Below are positions 1-8,476 of a stretch of DNA of 64,000 nucleotides, one piece after another. Position 1 is the first letter of the stretch. The number at the start of each line of letters is the position of its first letter. This stretch comes from an uncultured Thermoproteales archaeon. Its GTDB lineage: Archaea > Thermoproteota > Thermoprotei > Thermoproteales > Thermoproteaceae. Both the position numbers and the translations under genes were made by a program. The notes under the pieces are model-generated. The model worked only from the letters and a program-made list of their open reading frames with translations, was not told the DNA's origin and did not search any database. Location: the NCBI GenBank assembly GCA_938027595.1, contig CALJAK010000002.1, positions 1-64,000 of the forward strand, written 5' to 3'.

Positions 1-10
1 AGGTTTCTAC

Positions 11-301
11 ATGACCACGGGGGAGGCGGAGTATTTAGACACAGCCACGGCGTTGTACAAGAGAGCTTTGAAACTCACGTACGCATCTACGCCGGACGCC
101 AAGCTAGACGGCTGGCTCGTCTGCACGTCGCCGGAGTGTTCGATAGTGGATGAGGCGCGAGTGTGGATTAGGTGGGCCGAGAGAAGGTGCGTAACGCTGG
201 AGGAGACAATGCCAGCGAAAATATTGAACCAACTATCCAACCTCACATTCGAAGTAATGACAACGCTACCACACATAAAGTATAGACACAGAAAGATGTA
301 G
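11..301 (+). CDS. Orphan 96-residue protein, intact copy of a duplicated element
   Basis: I do not recognise this family. The frame runs ATG to TAG for 96 residues. It includes a Trp/Cys-containing stretch (GWLVCTSPECS) followed by a Trp-rich segment (ARVWIRWAERR). Its bases from about 66 to 265 reappear, with indels and stops, at about 658-826, so this is the intact member of a local duplication or element family. The copy is at the window edge and may belong to a longer upstream element. No promoter is visible because only ten bases precede it. It may be an element-associated ORF of the kind common in Pyrobaculum, but I cannot tie it to a named PaREP family. Confidence 0.4.
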   Translation: MTTGEAEYLDTATALYKRALKLTYASTPDAKLDGWLVCTSPECSIVDEARVWIRWAERRCVTLEETMPAKILNQLSNLTFEVMTTLPHIKYRHRKM

Positions 302-576
302 ATCTATATTCTCTTGAGTAACATCGGTTTGCAAACAGTACTACTACAGCTATGGCAGGAACTAAAGAGTTTAGAACTGTGATGATACCAAATTGTAATC
401 CCTCCAAGAGATTTCGTTCTTTTGTCTACTGAAGAGTACGTGAGCTTCTAGACGTAAGGTTTCGCTGACCTCAACTCCACTATAGCTGGGGCTCGTAATC
501 CTGCCTATTGTAGTAGACGCCGGTTTTGGGGAAACAATTGAAGAACGTACCAACACAAGTTGAAGTGAGGAATGTG
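302..576. other. Gene-free stretch
   Basis: No open frame with coding character is seen on either strand; the one longer frame, on the minus strand, lacks recognisable composition and a promoter. The only structured signal is the possible C/D box RNA at 379-432, listed separately. Confidence 0.4.
379..432 (+). ncRNA. Weak candidate C/D box sRNA
   Basis: A consensus C box (GTGATGA, 379-385) and a D box (CTGA, 429-432) stand 54 bases apart end to end, the usual size of Pyrobaculum C/D guide RNAs. The stretch has no coding sequence. The internal D' and C' boxes are not convincing, and I have no target for the guide beside the D box, so this may be chance. Confidence 0.25.
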
Positions 577-826
577 GTTTCTACATTTAGTTTTAGCGAA
601 AGCAATAGGCGTTGCCGCGGCGTATACCGAGGCTAAGAGGGAGTGACGCCGCCGAAGGGGTTGAAAGACGTCAGGCTGGACGGTTGGCTTGTCTGCACGT
701 CGCTGGAGTGTTCGATGGTAGACGATGCGCGAGTGTGGGTGGGCTGAGAGGAACGTTGGGGAGGCAATGCAAAATATTGAACTAACTATCCAACCTCGGA
801 TGATGACAACGCTATCGAAGATATAG
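577..826 (+). pseudogene. Degenerate second copy of the orphan element at 11-301
   Basis: This stretch repeats the first gene in decayed form. The phrase encoding DGWLVCTS and the tail around 'aatattgaactaactatcc' match base for base apart from scattered changes. Several short deletions and a shifted frame put a TGA after the codons for ARVWVG. The opening words of both copies share 'gtttctacat'. No start-to-stop frame survives. It is best read as a relic of a duplication or of an old mobile element. Confidence 0.6.
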
Positions 827-852
827 AAAAATTCTGGGTTGGTCTAATATAT

Positions 853-1338
853 TTGGTGCGTGTCTATGTCATGTTTGAAGTGATCTCTAAATCTGTGAGA
901 ATTGGGTTGGTGTTTGTAATTGTTGGAGTTTTATTCACACTGTTTAACGTTTGGTGGTTTGGACTTCTTGATGTATATCCACTGCTTGTTTGTGTCTATC
1001 TTATGACTTTCATATCTATTACTCCATATATATTTGTAAATGTAATTCTATCGCTTAGGAACAGAGACGATAGTCGGTGGATAGTCACGTTGGGTCTCTC
1101 CATAGCTCTCTTTTCGTCTCTTGTCGCTGCGTTAGTTAAACTGGGGCAGCTTAGAGCTGTTATTACACCTTTTGTAGTGAGTCAGCTAAAGTTCGACAGC
1201 ACGCTGGCTCTTTCGCTGGCTCTCCTTGGACTTTCTACATTGGTGTATATCAATAGCGTAGTGCCAGAGGGGAGGAGGCTGGCGGCTGTGGTGTTTAAAG
1301 TCGTCGATGGCGAGGATGACGGAGTGGAGACTATATAA
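853..1338 (+). CDS. Small four-helix membrane protein, unknown
   Basis: The protein has about 161 residues with four hydrophobic helices, at roughly residues 15-33, 40-63, 76-97 and 110-130. A short charged tail follows (EDDGVE). No family signature is recognised. Start codons TTG (853), GTG (856) and ATG (871) are all possible in the same frame, and I cannot decide between them; the AT-rich 'ctaatatatttg' just before suggests promoter or leader sequence. Codons are T-rich, unlike the serS gene that follows, in keeping with a poorly conserved accessory gene. The next small gene begins 18 bases downstream, so the two may be co-transcribed. Confidence 0.55.
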   Translation: MVRVYVMFEVISKSVRIGLVFVIVGVLFTLFNVWWFGLLDVYPLLVCVYLMTFISITPYIFVNVILSLRNRDDSRWIVTLGLSIALFSSLVAALVKLGQLRAVITPFVVSQLKFDSTLALSLALLGLSTLVYINSVVPEGRRLAAVVFKVVDGEDDGVETI

Positions 1339-1356
1339 TACTGCGTATATATTTCT

Positions 1357-1620
1357 GTGGCTATCGCTCTGTTGAGAGAGCTCGAAAAAGAGTTGTACGA
1401 GTTAGTGGACATAATAAGGTTTGATAACGGCCGTAGGTATATCTATAGACTCATAGGCGAGAGGGAGTATTTCGTACATGTGTTGAGTCTGAAAGACGCG
1501 ACGTACATAGAGCTTTGGCTCTCTAACTTTGCCGTACCTCTCTTGGTGTTTAAAATTGTCTCTATGGAGGAGTTTTCTAGAGTTTTAATTCTCTTGAAGT
1601 CTCTGGCAAAAGTTTTATAG
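1357..1620 (+). CDS. Hypothetical 87-residue protein
   Basis: A GTG start gives an 87-residue soluble protein of mixed helix and strand with several Tyr and Leu residues. The family is not recognised. An AT-rich element ('tatataata') lies about 20 bases before the GTG. The frame stops 18 bases before serS, so it sits either in its own unit or as a leader gene of serS. Codon use, rich in AGA and GAG, is normal for the window, which supports a real gene. Confidence 0.5.
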   Translation: MAIALLRELEKELYELVDIIRFDNGRRYIYRLIGEREYFVHVLSLKDATYIELWLSNFAVPLLVFKIVSMEEFSRVLILLKSLAKVL

Positions 1621-1638
1621 AGAGAGGTAGAAGACGCC

Positions 1639-3009
1639 ATGTCATACAGCGTCTTGGAGGCGTTGAGATCTAACCCGGCACATGTGAAAAAAGTGCTTTC
1701 TGCGAGGAGGTTAGACCCTACTCTAGTAGATAAGTTTCTAGAGTTAGACGCAAAGTGGAGACAGTTAAAGAGAGAAGTTGATGAAATGCGCCATTTGTAC
1801 AACCAATTGTCTAGAGAGGGTGCCAAAGCTACGCCAGAACGTAGGCGTGAGATTGTGGAAAAAGCGCGGGAGTTAGCCGCAAGGATGGAAAATCTCGAGA
1901 GAGAGATAGAGAATGTGGAGAAGCAGAGGGAGGAGTTGTTGTATAGCTTTCCAAATCTTATTCACGAATCTACGCCAGTGTGTCCCGAGGGGGTTGACTC
2001 TAAGCCTGTGAGATATTGGGGAGTTGTGAAAGTTACCAGAGAGAAGTTGAGCAGCTTGGAGAGCGGTGTGGAGTACGTCGTTGTAGATAGAGAGCCCGTG
2101 GGACACGCCGACATGGCTGAGGTAGTGTTGCAAATGGTTGACACTCTCAAGGCGGGGGAAGTCGCCGGGAGTAGGTTTTATTATCTCTTCGACGACTTGG
2201 TGTGGCTTGACTTCGCTCTAGCTATGTACGCCTTAGATTTTCTAACTCAGAGAGGCTTCAGGCTTGTGATTCCGCCGTATATGCTAAAGTTTGACGTCAT
2301 TAAGAGAGTGTTGGATTTCGACACTTTTAGAGATGCAATATATAAAATAGATGGGGAAGATTTGTACCTCATTGCCACTGCAGAACATGGCATCGCTGCC
2401 TATCTATACAAGCGGGAGTTGGTAGAAGACGAACTCCCCCAGCTGTACGTGGGTTGGTCTCCATGTTTTAGAAAAGAGGCGGGGGCCGGCAGTAGAGACA
2501 TAAAAGGCATCTTCCGGGTGCACATATTTCACAAAGTTGAGCAGTTCGTCTTTTCTCTCTCTGACGACTCGTGGAGGTGGCATGAAGAAATTACTAAAAA
2601 CACAGAAGAGTTGATACGGGGACTTGGAGTGCCTTATAGAGTGGTAGATATTTGTGCACACGATTTGGGAGCGCCAGCTGCTAGGAAGTACGACATTGAG
2701 ATTTGGTTCCCCTCGCAGGGCATGTATAGAGAATTAGCCAGCTGCTCCAACGTTACTGACTGGCAGTCTTACAGACTCGGCATTAGAGTCACTAGGAGGG
2801 GGATGAGGAGAGAGTTTGTCCACACGTTGAACTGCACTGGCTTGGCCACCACCCGCACCATCACTGCGTTGTTGGAAAACTTCCAGAGAGAAGACGGGGC
2901 GGTGGAGATCCCCAGAGTGTTGAAACCCTATCTAGAGCCGTTTAAAAACGCGCCGAGAGATTACATATATCCCCGTCGGAGTTTAGATCCGTCGTCACGT
3001 TTCGGCTAG
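1639..3009 (+). CDS. serS: Seryl-tRNA synthetase
   Basis: This enzyme charges tRNA-Ser with serine in the cytoplasm using ATP. The 456 residues fit the common (non-methanogen) class II SerRS. An N-terminal antiparallel coiled-coil arm (about 25-110) is followed by the catalytic core. Motif 2 is visible as FRKEAGAGSRDIKG...FR near residues 274-290. Motif 3 is visible as GLATTRTITALLENFQ with the downstream EDG and IPRVLKPYL near 400-425. The ATG lies 18 bases after the preceding small gene, whose tail contains an AT-rich 'aaaagttttat' suited to a promoter. Length and motif order are complete. Confidence 0.97.
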   Translation: MSYSVLEALRSNPAHVKKVLSARRLDPTLVDKFLELDAKWRQLKREVDEMRHLYNQLSREGAKATPERRREIVEKARELAARMENLEREIENVEKQREELLYSFPNLIHESTPVCPEGVDSKPVRYWGVVKVTREKLSSLESGVEYVVVDREPVGHADMAEVVLQMVDTLKAGEVAGSRFYYLFDDLVWLDFALAMYALDFLTQRGFRLVIPPYMLKFDVIKRVLDFDTFRDAIYKIDGEDLYLIATAEHGIAAYLYKRELVEDELPQLYVGWSPCFRKEAGAGSRDIKGIFRVHIFHKVEQFVFSLSDDSWRWHEEITKNTEELIRGLGVPYRVVDICAHDLGAPAARKYDIEIWFPSQGMYRELASCSNVTDWQSYRLGIRVTRRGMRREFVHTLNCTGLATTRTITALLENFQREDGAVEIPRVLKPYLEPFKNAPRDYIYPRRSLDPSSRFG

Positions 3010-3064
3010 CCTGGCGTCGTCACTATACTATCAAACGTATTTAACTTTAGTTTTTTCTGTCAAC

Positions 3065-3571
3065 GTGACTAATGCCCAAGACGTAGTTACGGAAATTCTC
3101 GCCAACGCCTTTGTGGAGTTGGCATCGAGAGTGTGTGAGTGTGAAAAACTTAGAGAGATGCACGTAAGAGACATGGAACTCGCTAGAGTGGCTGACGAAG
3201 TCGCTAGAGCCATATCGGAAAAGAGAGAAGGCGAGTTTGGACCCGTAGTCATCAAGATACATAAGAAATTTTTGAAACAAAGCGTCAATGTGTGGCTCTA
3301 TGGTAGAGAAATAGAGGTAGACCTCCTCTTGTCTGAGTTATCCAAAGCCAAGTCGAGAGCTATGTGGATTTCTTCAGATTGTTCAGAACACGCCATATTG
3401 GAAATTCTATATAAGTACGAAGATAGATACCTATTGGAGTTTGTACATAAGAATTTCGACAAGATAAAAGCCATATGTAGGGGGGAAGTTCCCCACTTGG
3501 ATTTTGGCGAGATCCCGGCGTATGTAGTTGATAGTGTTAAAAAAGGCATAAACACTTTTCTCTCTAGATGA
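3065..3571 (+). CDS. Conserved-looking hypothetical protein before UMP kinase
   Basis: The 168-residue protein starts with GTG, about 24 bases after a clear BRE/TATA pair (AAACG then TATTTAA, 3033-3044), which fixes a leaderless start. It is acidic and helical, with four Cys residues (CEC near 25, C near 105, C near 140), but I recognise no domain. Its stop overlaps the next ATG as ATGA, so it is the first gene of an operon with the UMP kinase gene. It may have a partner role in nucleotide metabolism, but that is only neighbourhood inference. Confidence 0.6.
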   Translation: MTNAQDVVTEILANAFVELASRVCECEKLREMHVRDMELARVADEVARAISEKREGEFGPVVIKIHKKFLKQSVNVWLYGREIEVDLLLSELSKAKSRAMWISSDCSEHAILEILYKYEDRYLLEFVHKNFDKIKAICRGEVPHLDFGEIPAYVVDSVKKGINTFLSR

Positions 3572-4224
3572 ATATCGTCATTAAACTCACCGGTAGATTG
3601 TTTGACGACGGTGAGCTTGTGGCTAAGTATGTAAATGTGATGAAGTCTATAGACGTAAAAGTGGGTGTGGTTACTGGCGGCGGCGAGATCGCGCGGAGGT
3701 ATATAGACATAGCTAGACGCCACGGGGTGGCGCACACCTTCCAAGATTTATTGGGCATATACGCGAGTAGATTAAACGCGCTGCTCCTCGTGGCTCTCCT
3801 CGGGGCCGACGCATATCCACAAGTGGCTAGAGACGTGGGTGAGTTTTTGAAAGCGTGGAAAAGCCACAGGATAGTGGTGGCTGGAGGCTTCCAACCGGGG
3901 CAATCCACCGCCACAGTAGCAGCGTTGGTCGCGGAGGCGGTTGGCGCATCTATGTTGCTAAATGCGGCTAATGTAGACGCCATATACGACGACGACCCGA
4001 GGAAAAACCCCTCGGCTAAGAAAATTCCTCAACTCACCTATAGACAACTAGAGGCCGTGGCTAAGTCTAGCTCGTTGCCGGGTGGTTATGAGCTTATGGA
4101 TTTGTGGAGTGTGGCTATCCTAGAGAGGAGTTGTATATCGACTTACATATTTGACTATAGGAAACCTGAATACATATTTGACATTTTGAAAGGCTATAAC
4201 CCAGGTAGTAGAGTTGTGTGTTGA
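3568..4224 (+). CDS. pyrH: Uridylate (UMP) kinase, archaeal type
   Basis: This enzyme phosphorylates UMP to UDP with ATP in pyrimidine nucleotide synthesis. The 218 residues match the amino-acid-kinase fold of short archaeal PyrH: an N-terminal strand with lysine (VIKLTGRLF), the glycine-rich VVTGGGEIAR near 30-40, GGFQPGQSTATVAA near 110-125, and a C-terminal NAANVDAIYDDDPRKNPSAK nucleotide segment near 131-150. The ATG overlaps the upstream stop by four bases, so translation is coupled. A hairpin-forming intergenic sequence follows. Confidence 0.93.
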   Translation: MNIVIKLTGRLFDDGELVAKYVNVMKSIDVKVGVVTGGGEIARRYIDIARRHGVAHTFQDLLGIYASRLNALLLVALLGADAYPQVARDVGEFLKAWKSHRIVVAGGFQPGQSTATVAALVAEAVGASMLLNAANVDAIYDDDPRKNPSAKKIPQLTYRQLEAVAKSSSLPGGYELMDLWSVAILERSCISTYIFDYRKPEYIFDILKGYNPGSRVVC

Positions 4225-4233
4225 GTGTGTGTA

Positions 4234-4272
4234 CCCCGCGGCAGGAGGTCTGTTCACAGACGCCACGGCGGG
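4234..4272 (+). other. Stable intergenic hairpin, possible RNA or terminator
   Basis: CCCGC (4235-4239) pairs with GCGGG (4268-4272), GGC (4240-4242) with GCC (4262-4264), and GTCTG (4248-4252) with CAGAC (4257-4261) around a TTCA loop. The bulges are AGGAG on the 5' side and ACG on the 3' side. The stem is followed by a pyrimidine run (cttctct). It sits between the pyrH stop and the HIT promoter. Whether it ends transcription or is a separate small RNA cannot be told. Confidence 0.4.
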
Positions 4273-4336
4273 CTTCTCTAGACCCCCAACCTAATCAAAT
4301 TCTACAAACTGTTTAAAATAGTTACTGTGTTGAACT

Positions 4337-4747
4337 ATGGATTGTATCTTCTGTAGAATTGTAAGAGGAGAGGCACCGGCGTGGAGAGTGTATGAAGATG
4401 AAGAATTCATAGCAATCTTGGATAAATATCCAGCCACATATGGACATACATTAATAGTGTCTAAGAGTCATTTTACCAACGTGTTAGATACTCCCATGGA
4501 TTTAGTCGCTAGAGGCTTCGAAGTCTCAGCCAAGTTAGCCAGGGCGTGGATGCATTTAGGCGCGCGCGGAGTTAACATATTGACAAACGCCGGTAGAGAA
4601 GCGGGTCAAGTAATTTTTCACTTTCACATACACGTAATTCCGCGGTGGGGTGGTCCAATTATTTGGCACGGCAGAGAAGAAATTAGAGAAGAGGTAGCTA
4701 GAGAAATTGTGGAGAAGATTTCTAGTGTAATATCTACTCACTTATAA
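4337..4747 (+). CDS. HIT-family nucleotide hydrolase
   Basis: The 136-residue histidine-triad protein carries the active-site motif HFHIHVIPRW (about 96-105), preceded by the conserved HTLIVSKSHF. An N-terminal CxxC (C3-I-F-C6) probably binds zinc. HIT hydrolases of this type split adenosine phosphoramidates or dinucleoside polyphosphates; the substrate here is not known. The start follows a TATA element (GTTTAAAAT, 4311-4319) by about 22 bases, so the gene has its own leaderless promoter. Confidence 0.9.
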   Translation: MDCIFCRIVRGEAPAWRVYEDEEFIAILDKYPATYGHTLIVSKSHFTNVLDTPMDLVARGFEVSAKLARAWMHLGARGVNILTNAGREAGQVIFHFHIHVIPRWGGPIIWHGREEIREEVAREIVEKISSVISTHL

Positions 4748-4769
4748 ATGATATTGATAAAACCAAGCA

Positions 4770-5270
4770 GTGAAACTCACGAAGACAGAGAGAGAAGTGG
4801 CTCAGTTGTACCAAGGTGGGATGAAACCTAGAGAAATCGCCCAGAAGTTGGGCATATCTATAAACACTGTCTACAAGGCGTTGTCTAAAGCCCGTAGGGC
4901 TATGGAAGAGACACAATCAACCACCGGCAACTTTCTGCAGACCAATAACGGTGGGTTATTTAACTTTCACACATTCAACACAACAGTGCAATCTGCCTAC
5001 GTAGTAAATTTCCAAAATGCGCCGGGGGTAGGTGGCGATTGTAGAGCTATCTTGCAGAAGTTAGAAGAAACGTTGTCATATTTGAAGACTTTAGATGCGC
5101 GTCTAAAGACTTTGGAAAGTAGAGAAGTGCGCCAGCCACTCCGGCATAGTGAAACCGATGGAAGTAACGGGAGCTGGCGGCATCGACTCGACGAAGTCGA
5201 GGGGAGTCCAGATTTGTTGAAGAAAAACGTGTGGATTTCTATACTACGCAACAAAACGTTACCGAGCTAA
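4770..5270 (+). CDS. DNA-binding protein with sigma-region-4-like helix-turn-helix
   Basis: The first 45 residues form a clear HTH of the sigma70 region 4/LuxR kind: the run TEREVAQLYQGGMKPREIAQ leads into a recognition helix (SINTVYKALSKARRAM). The middle is Asn/Thr-rich and the C-terminal half has a coiled-coil segment (ILQKLEETLSYLKTLDARLKTLE in outline). This suggests a dimeric transcription regulator. The GTG start lies about 20 bases after 'cttataaatgat'. The 3' end overlaps the convergent GTPase gene by 12 bases. The target is unknown. Confidence 0.7.
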   Translation: MKLTKTEREVAQLYQGGMKPREIAQKLGISINTVYKALSKARRAMEETQSTTGNFLQTNNGGLFNFHTFNTTVQSAYVVNFQNAPGVGGDCRAILQKLEETLSYLKTLDARLKTLESREVRQPLRHSETDGSNGSWRHRLDEVEGSPDLLKKNVWISILRNKTLPS

Positions 5271-6464
5271 TATTTTTAGAATAATGCCGTTGGTGACTGG
5301 CGCGTCTGCCGAGAGTTTCTTGCCGGTCTTCACGTCGATGGCTGCCACGAATCTCTCTCCCAGTTCTGTGTGTATTGCGTAAGCCACGTCTCTAGCTGTA
5401 TACGTGTGTGGCACTATCAACAAGTCTGGCAAGACGTTGCCATCTCTGTCGGCTAGTCTTTTCTCGTCTTCTACTGGGTAGACAACCACGTATTTGAGTA
5501 AGTCGAAAACTATCGCTTTAATCACGTCAGCCGTCCCAGTGCTGCCCCACTTCTTTAGAAAATCGGCAATTTTATCTAAAACAATCTTTTGTTGTGGGGT
5601 GGGGTCGCCCACCACTTCGAAAGTTGCATCTCCAGGTTTGTATCTAATAAGACCTTTGGAGGCTGCTTTGCGTAATGCGAGTTCGAACTCTGCGGAGGTG
5701 GGTATCACCAAGCGGTTTGGGTAGAGACTCTTCAATTTTCTATATCCCTCTTCCCCCTCTGGGAGGTCTACCTTGTTCGCGGCGATGGCGATGGGTTTGC
5801 TGTACAGTCTGATCAACTCGCCGAAGTTGCCGAAATCGCTGTCGTTCCACTTACTCGGCGGTTTTTTAGAAAGCCCCCCCTCATCTAACGCTCTCTCTAT
5901 CTGCCCTCTCGTAATTCCTAAGCCAGCGAGTTTGTCTAACAACACTTCAGCGATTTCTCTCTTGCTAAACTCCACCAACCTCGTCACTCTGTCCCAATCT
6001 CTCTTCAATATAGAGACTAGCCACATGGAGATTTCTCTCTCGAGAAACTCCACATCTCTCGCTGGGTCGTAGCTGCCGGGTTTGACTAACCTCCCCTCTT
6101 CGTCTGTAGAACCTGCGGCGTCTACCACGTGTATCAACGCAGGAGCTCTCCGCAAGTGGTCTAGAAATTGATTACCAAGTCCCCTACCTTGCCAAGCGCC
6201 TGGCACCAACCCAGCCACGTCTATGAAATCTACGGGGGCGAAGCAGACCCCCTCTATAACTATATAGTTTCTCGGGTTGCACCTCTCTTGGCTGCAGGGG
6301 CAGTTATCTATTCTCACGTATCCAACCCCCATGTTGGGGTCTATGGTGGTGAATGGCGTGGGCGAGATTTTTACATCTCTGAGAGTCACAGCAGCGAAGA
6401 AAGTAGACTTTCCCGCGTTTGGTTTTCCCACTATGCCCACTTGTATTCTAGATTGAGTTACCAC
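5259..6464 (-). CDS. YchF/Ygr210-type GTPase with TGS domain
   Basis: This is a translation-associated P-loop NTPase of the Obg/YchF clade. The G1 motif GKPNAGKST lies near the N-terminus, G3 as DVAGLVPGA, G4 as NKVD, and a C-terminal TGS-like domain closes the protein. An insertion with several Cys (CPCSQERCNPRNY) follows G1, as in the archaeal Ygr210 branch. I place the start at the GTG at 6462-6464, not at the upstream ATG, because an AT-rich box (6484-6493) sits about 24 bases before it and the protein then begins directly before the first strand (VTQSRIQVGIVG). That gives about 401 residues. Confidence 0.88.
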   Translation of the reverse strand: MVTQSRIQVGIVGKPNAGKSTFFAAVTLRDVKISPTPFTTIDPNMGVGYVRIDNCPCSQERCNPRNYIVIEGVCFAPVDFIDVAGLVPGAWQGRGLGNQFLDHLRRAPALIHVVDAAGSTDEEGRLVKPGSYDPARDVEFLEREISMWLVSILKRDWDRVTRLVEFSKREIAEVLLDKLAGLGITRGQIERALDEGGLSKKPPSKWNDSDFGNFGELIRLYSKPIAIAANKVDLPEGEEGYRKLKSLYPNRLVIPTSAEFELALRKAASKGLIRYKPGDATFEVVGDPTPQQKIVLDKIADFLKKWGSTGTADVIKAIVFDLLKYVVVYPVEDEKRLADRDGNVLPDLLIVPHTYTARDVAYAIHTELGERFVAAIDVKTGKKLSADAPVTNGIILKILAR

Positions 6465-6483
6465 AGATAATTGAGTATCATAA

Positions 6484-6493
6484 CTTAAAAATT
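6484..6493. promoter_or_regulatory. Shared TATA-like box between divergent ychF-like and CBS genes
   Basis: The box CTTAAAAATT lies alone between start codons at 6464 (minus) and 6511 (plus). Its centre is about 24 bases from one and 22 from the other, the leaderless promoter distance seen elsewhere here. No second TATA-like element fits either gene. Confidence 0.6.
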
Positions 6494-6510
6494 GCAACAT
6501 ACTCACTGGC

Positions 6511-8448
6511 GTGTTGAAGAGAGAAACCGTGGGAGAGGTTGGAGCTAGGGTTCAATACGTGAGAGATGTGTTGAGACATCCCCCGTTTCGCGTCACTGTT
6601 AACACCACAGTGGAGATTCTAGCCGCATATCTGAGGAAGTTCCCAATAGACGTAGTGCCTGTGTTCAAGTCTGTGTTTTCCGACAACGTAGTGGGTGTGG
6701 TGTATCCACAGACAGTTCTCTTGATGAAGAGTAGAAAGGAGGAGTTGAAAATTGGTCAAGTCATGAATCAACCTATTGTGGTGAAGGAGAGCTGGCGCGT
6801 TGACAACGTGGTTGAGATACTCATATCGGAAGCCAAGTGGGGAGCTGTGGTTGTAGACGAAGACGGTAATTACGTAGGCGTAGTTACGTTGAGCGATTTG
6901 TTAACTGCACTACTGACGAGAGAACCCAAGGCGAAATCCGTAGCTGCTGTGTATACATCTAAAGAGGAGAAAAGTAGAGTGGGTTTTGTACCAGCCATTG
7001 AGTCTGTGACTAAAGTATTGAAGAAGTTGACTGGCGGCGAGGTGGACGGATTTGTGGCGTTGAGTAGAGAGGGGGGCGCCGTCGGCATTTTGACTGTATG
7101 GGATTTTGTGAAGTCGCGTAGATGGTTTAAAGGCGCCGGCAAGCCGAGACCCATATTTGGCACTAGAGTAGCCAGGGGAGAGAGTAAAGCCACCGGAGTA
7201 GCTAGAGTTTGGAGAGTCATGTTCAGAGGAGTGTCCGTGGCGACGTTAGACATGCCCATAGACGAAGTAGCTAGATACATGGCCACCACTGGTCTCTACG
7301 TGGTGCCGGTGGTGGATAGAGAGGGCAGAGTCATAGGCGCCGTCACCGCGTGGGATGTCTTCCACGCGTATCTATACGGCCCCAAGCCTGGACGTGGAGA
7401 TGTAGAAATCAAGAGAGCCGTAGAGCTCCCCGTAGCGAAGCCAAGTCTCGAAGAAGTGGTGAGAGTCAAGCCGGTCAAACACGTCACTGGCTTGAGAGCG
7501 CGAGACGTCATGTTGTCTGACGTGCCCGTTGTGAATGTGAAAGACACTTATTCTAGAATTCGCCGAGTCTTCTTGAATACGGGCAGTGGCGTAGTGGCTG
7601 TGTTGGACGAAAACGGCAAAGTGGTGGGTTTCGTCTCGAGGAGAGATTTGCTTAGCTACATTGCGGAAAAGTCGCTGGGGTATTGGAAGCGACAGAAGGG
7701 CAAACGCCTAGTGTTAAAGGAGGAAGTGAAGCCAGGGGAGAGGGCAAAGATAGCAGTGAGAGAGGGAACTGCTGGAGAGATCATGAAGACAGACTTTCCC
7801 ACAGTTAAGGAGAGCGATACAGTGGAAGAAATAGCGTATAGAATGTTGACCGCCGGCACGGATTACGTAGTGGTGGTTGGAGAGGATAACGCTCTAGTGG
7901 GTGTGGTGACTAAAGACGAGTTAGTTAAAGCGTTTAGAGAACGTGGTAGGAGTGTCAACGTGGGTGAGTTAATGACTCCCATAGAGGTGGCTAAAGTGGA
8001 TTTATTCGCTAGTTTACATTCGTTGTTGAAGAGAATTAACGCCTTTGAGCTCGACGGCGTGGTGGTGTCTGAAGGTAACGACTTGAAGGGGTTAGTCACT
8101 GTAGACGATTTGACGTTTAGACCTGTAGAAGAAACTCTGAGGGGCGAAAAGTTGGTGTTCTTCACGAGGTCTGGAATAAAAAGAGTGACCACGGGCTTGG
8201 AAAGAATGCGGTATTCCAAGGCCGGTACTTTGATGGCTCTTGACGTGATGAAGCCAGTGTCTCACGTTGCTCCCATCAATGTGGACGTTAGAGAGATTTT
8301 AGACAAGTTAATTGAGCAAGACGTATTGCCAGTTGTGGATGAACAAGGCAAGCTAGTTGGTGTTTTGAACAAAATGGACATAGTCAAGGAATTGGCGCGG
8401 GTTTACATCACGTACGCTATGCCGGAGAAAGTGACTGTTGTTAGATAA
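6511..8448 (+). CDS. Protein with eight CBS motifs (four Bateman modules)
   Basis: The 645-residue cytoplasmic protein is built almost only of CBS motifs. Eight repeats of the pattern 'VMxxxPVxV...VPVVDxxGxVVGVVTxxDL' can be read, ending near residues 75, 135, 215, 290, 375, 475, 550 and 640. Bateman modules bind adenosine nucleotides such as ATP, AMP or SAM and usually regulate a partner. No catalytic domain is attached, so the partner is unknown. The GTG start is set by the shared TATA box. The stop is followed closely by the cdc48 promoter. Confidence 0.88.
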   Translation: MLKRETVGEVGARVQYVRDVLRHPPFRVTVNTTVEILAAYLRKFPIDVVPVFKSVFSDNVVGVVYPQTVLLMKSRKEELKIGQVMNQPIVVKESWRVDNVVEILISEAKWGAVVVDEDGNYVGVVTLSDLLTALLTREPKAKSVAAVYTSKEEKSRVGFVPAIESVTKVLKKLTGGEVDGFVALSREGGAVGILTVWDFVKSRRWFKGAGKPRPIFGTRVARGESKATGVARVWRVMFRGVSVATLDMPIDEVARYMATTGLYVVPVVDREGRVIGAVTAWDVFHAYLYGPKPGRGDVEIKRAVELPVAKPSLEEVVRVKPVKHVTGLRARDVMLSDVPVVNVKDTYSRIRRVFLNTGSGVVAVLDENGKVVGFVSRRDLLSYIAEKSLGYWKRQKGKRLVLKEEVKPGERAKIAVREGTAGEIMKTDFPTVKESDTVEEIAYRMLTAGTDYVVVVGEDNALVGVVTKDELVKAFRERGRSVNVGELMTPIEVAKVDLFASLHSLLKRINAFELDGVVVSEGNDLKGLVTVDDLTFRPVEETLRGEKLVFFTRSGIKRVTTGLERMRYSKAGTLMALDVMKPVSHVAPINVDVREILDKLIEQDVLPVVDEQGKLVGVLNKMDIVKELARVYITYAMPEKVTVVR

Positions 8449-8476
8449 ATTTTTAACTCTAAAACAAGTGACAAAC

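Noticed and set aside
371-556. 61-residue minus-strand frame
   Set aside because: No promoter, no coding-like composition, and it lies across the degenerate region.
6465-6506. Longer N-terminus for the YchF-like GTPase
   Set aside because: It would place the only AT-rich promoter box inside the coding region; GTG 6464 has the right spacing.
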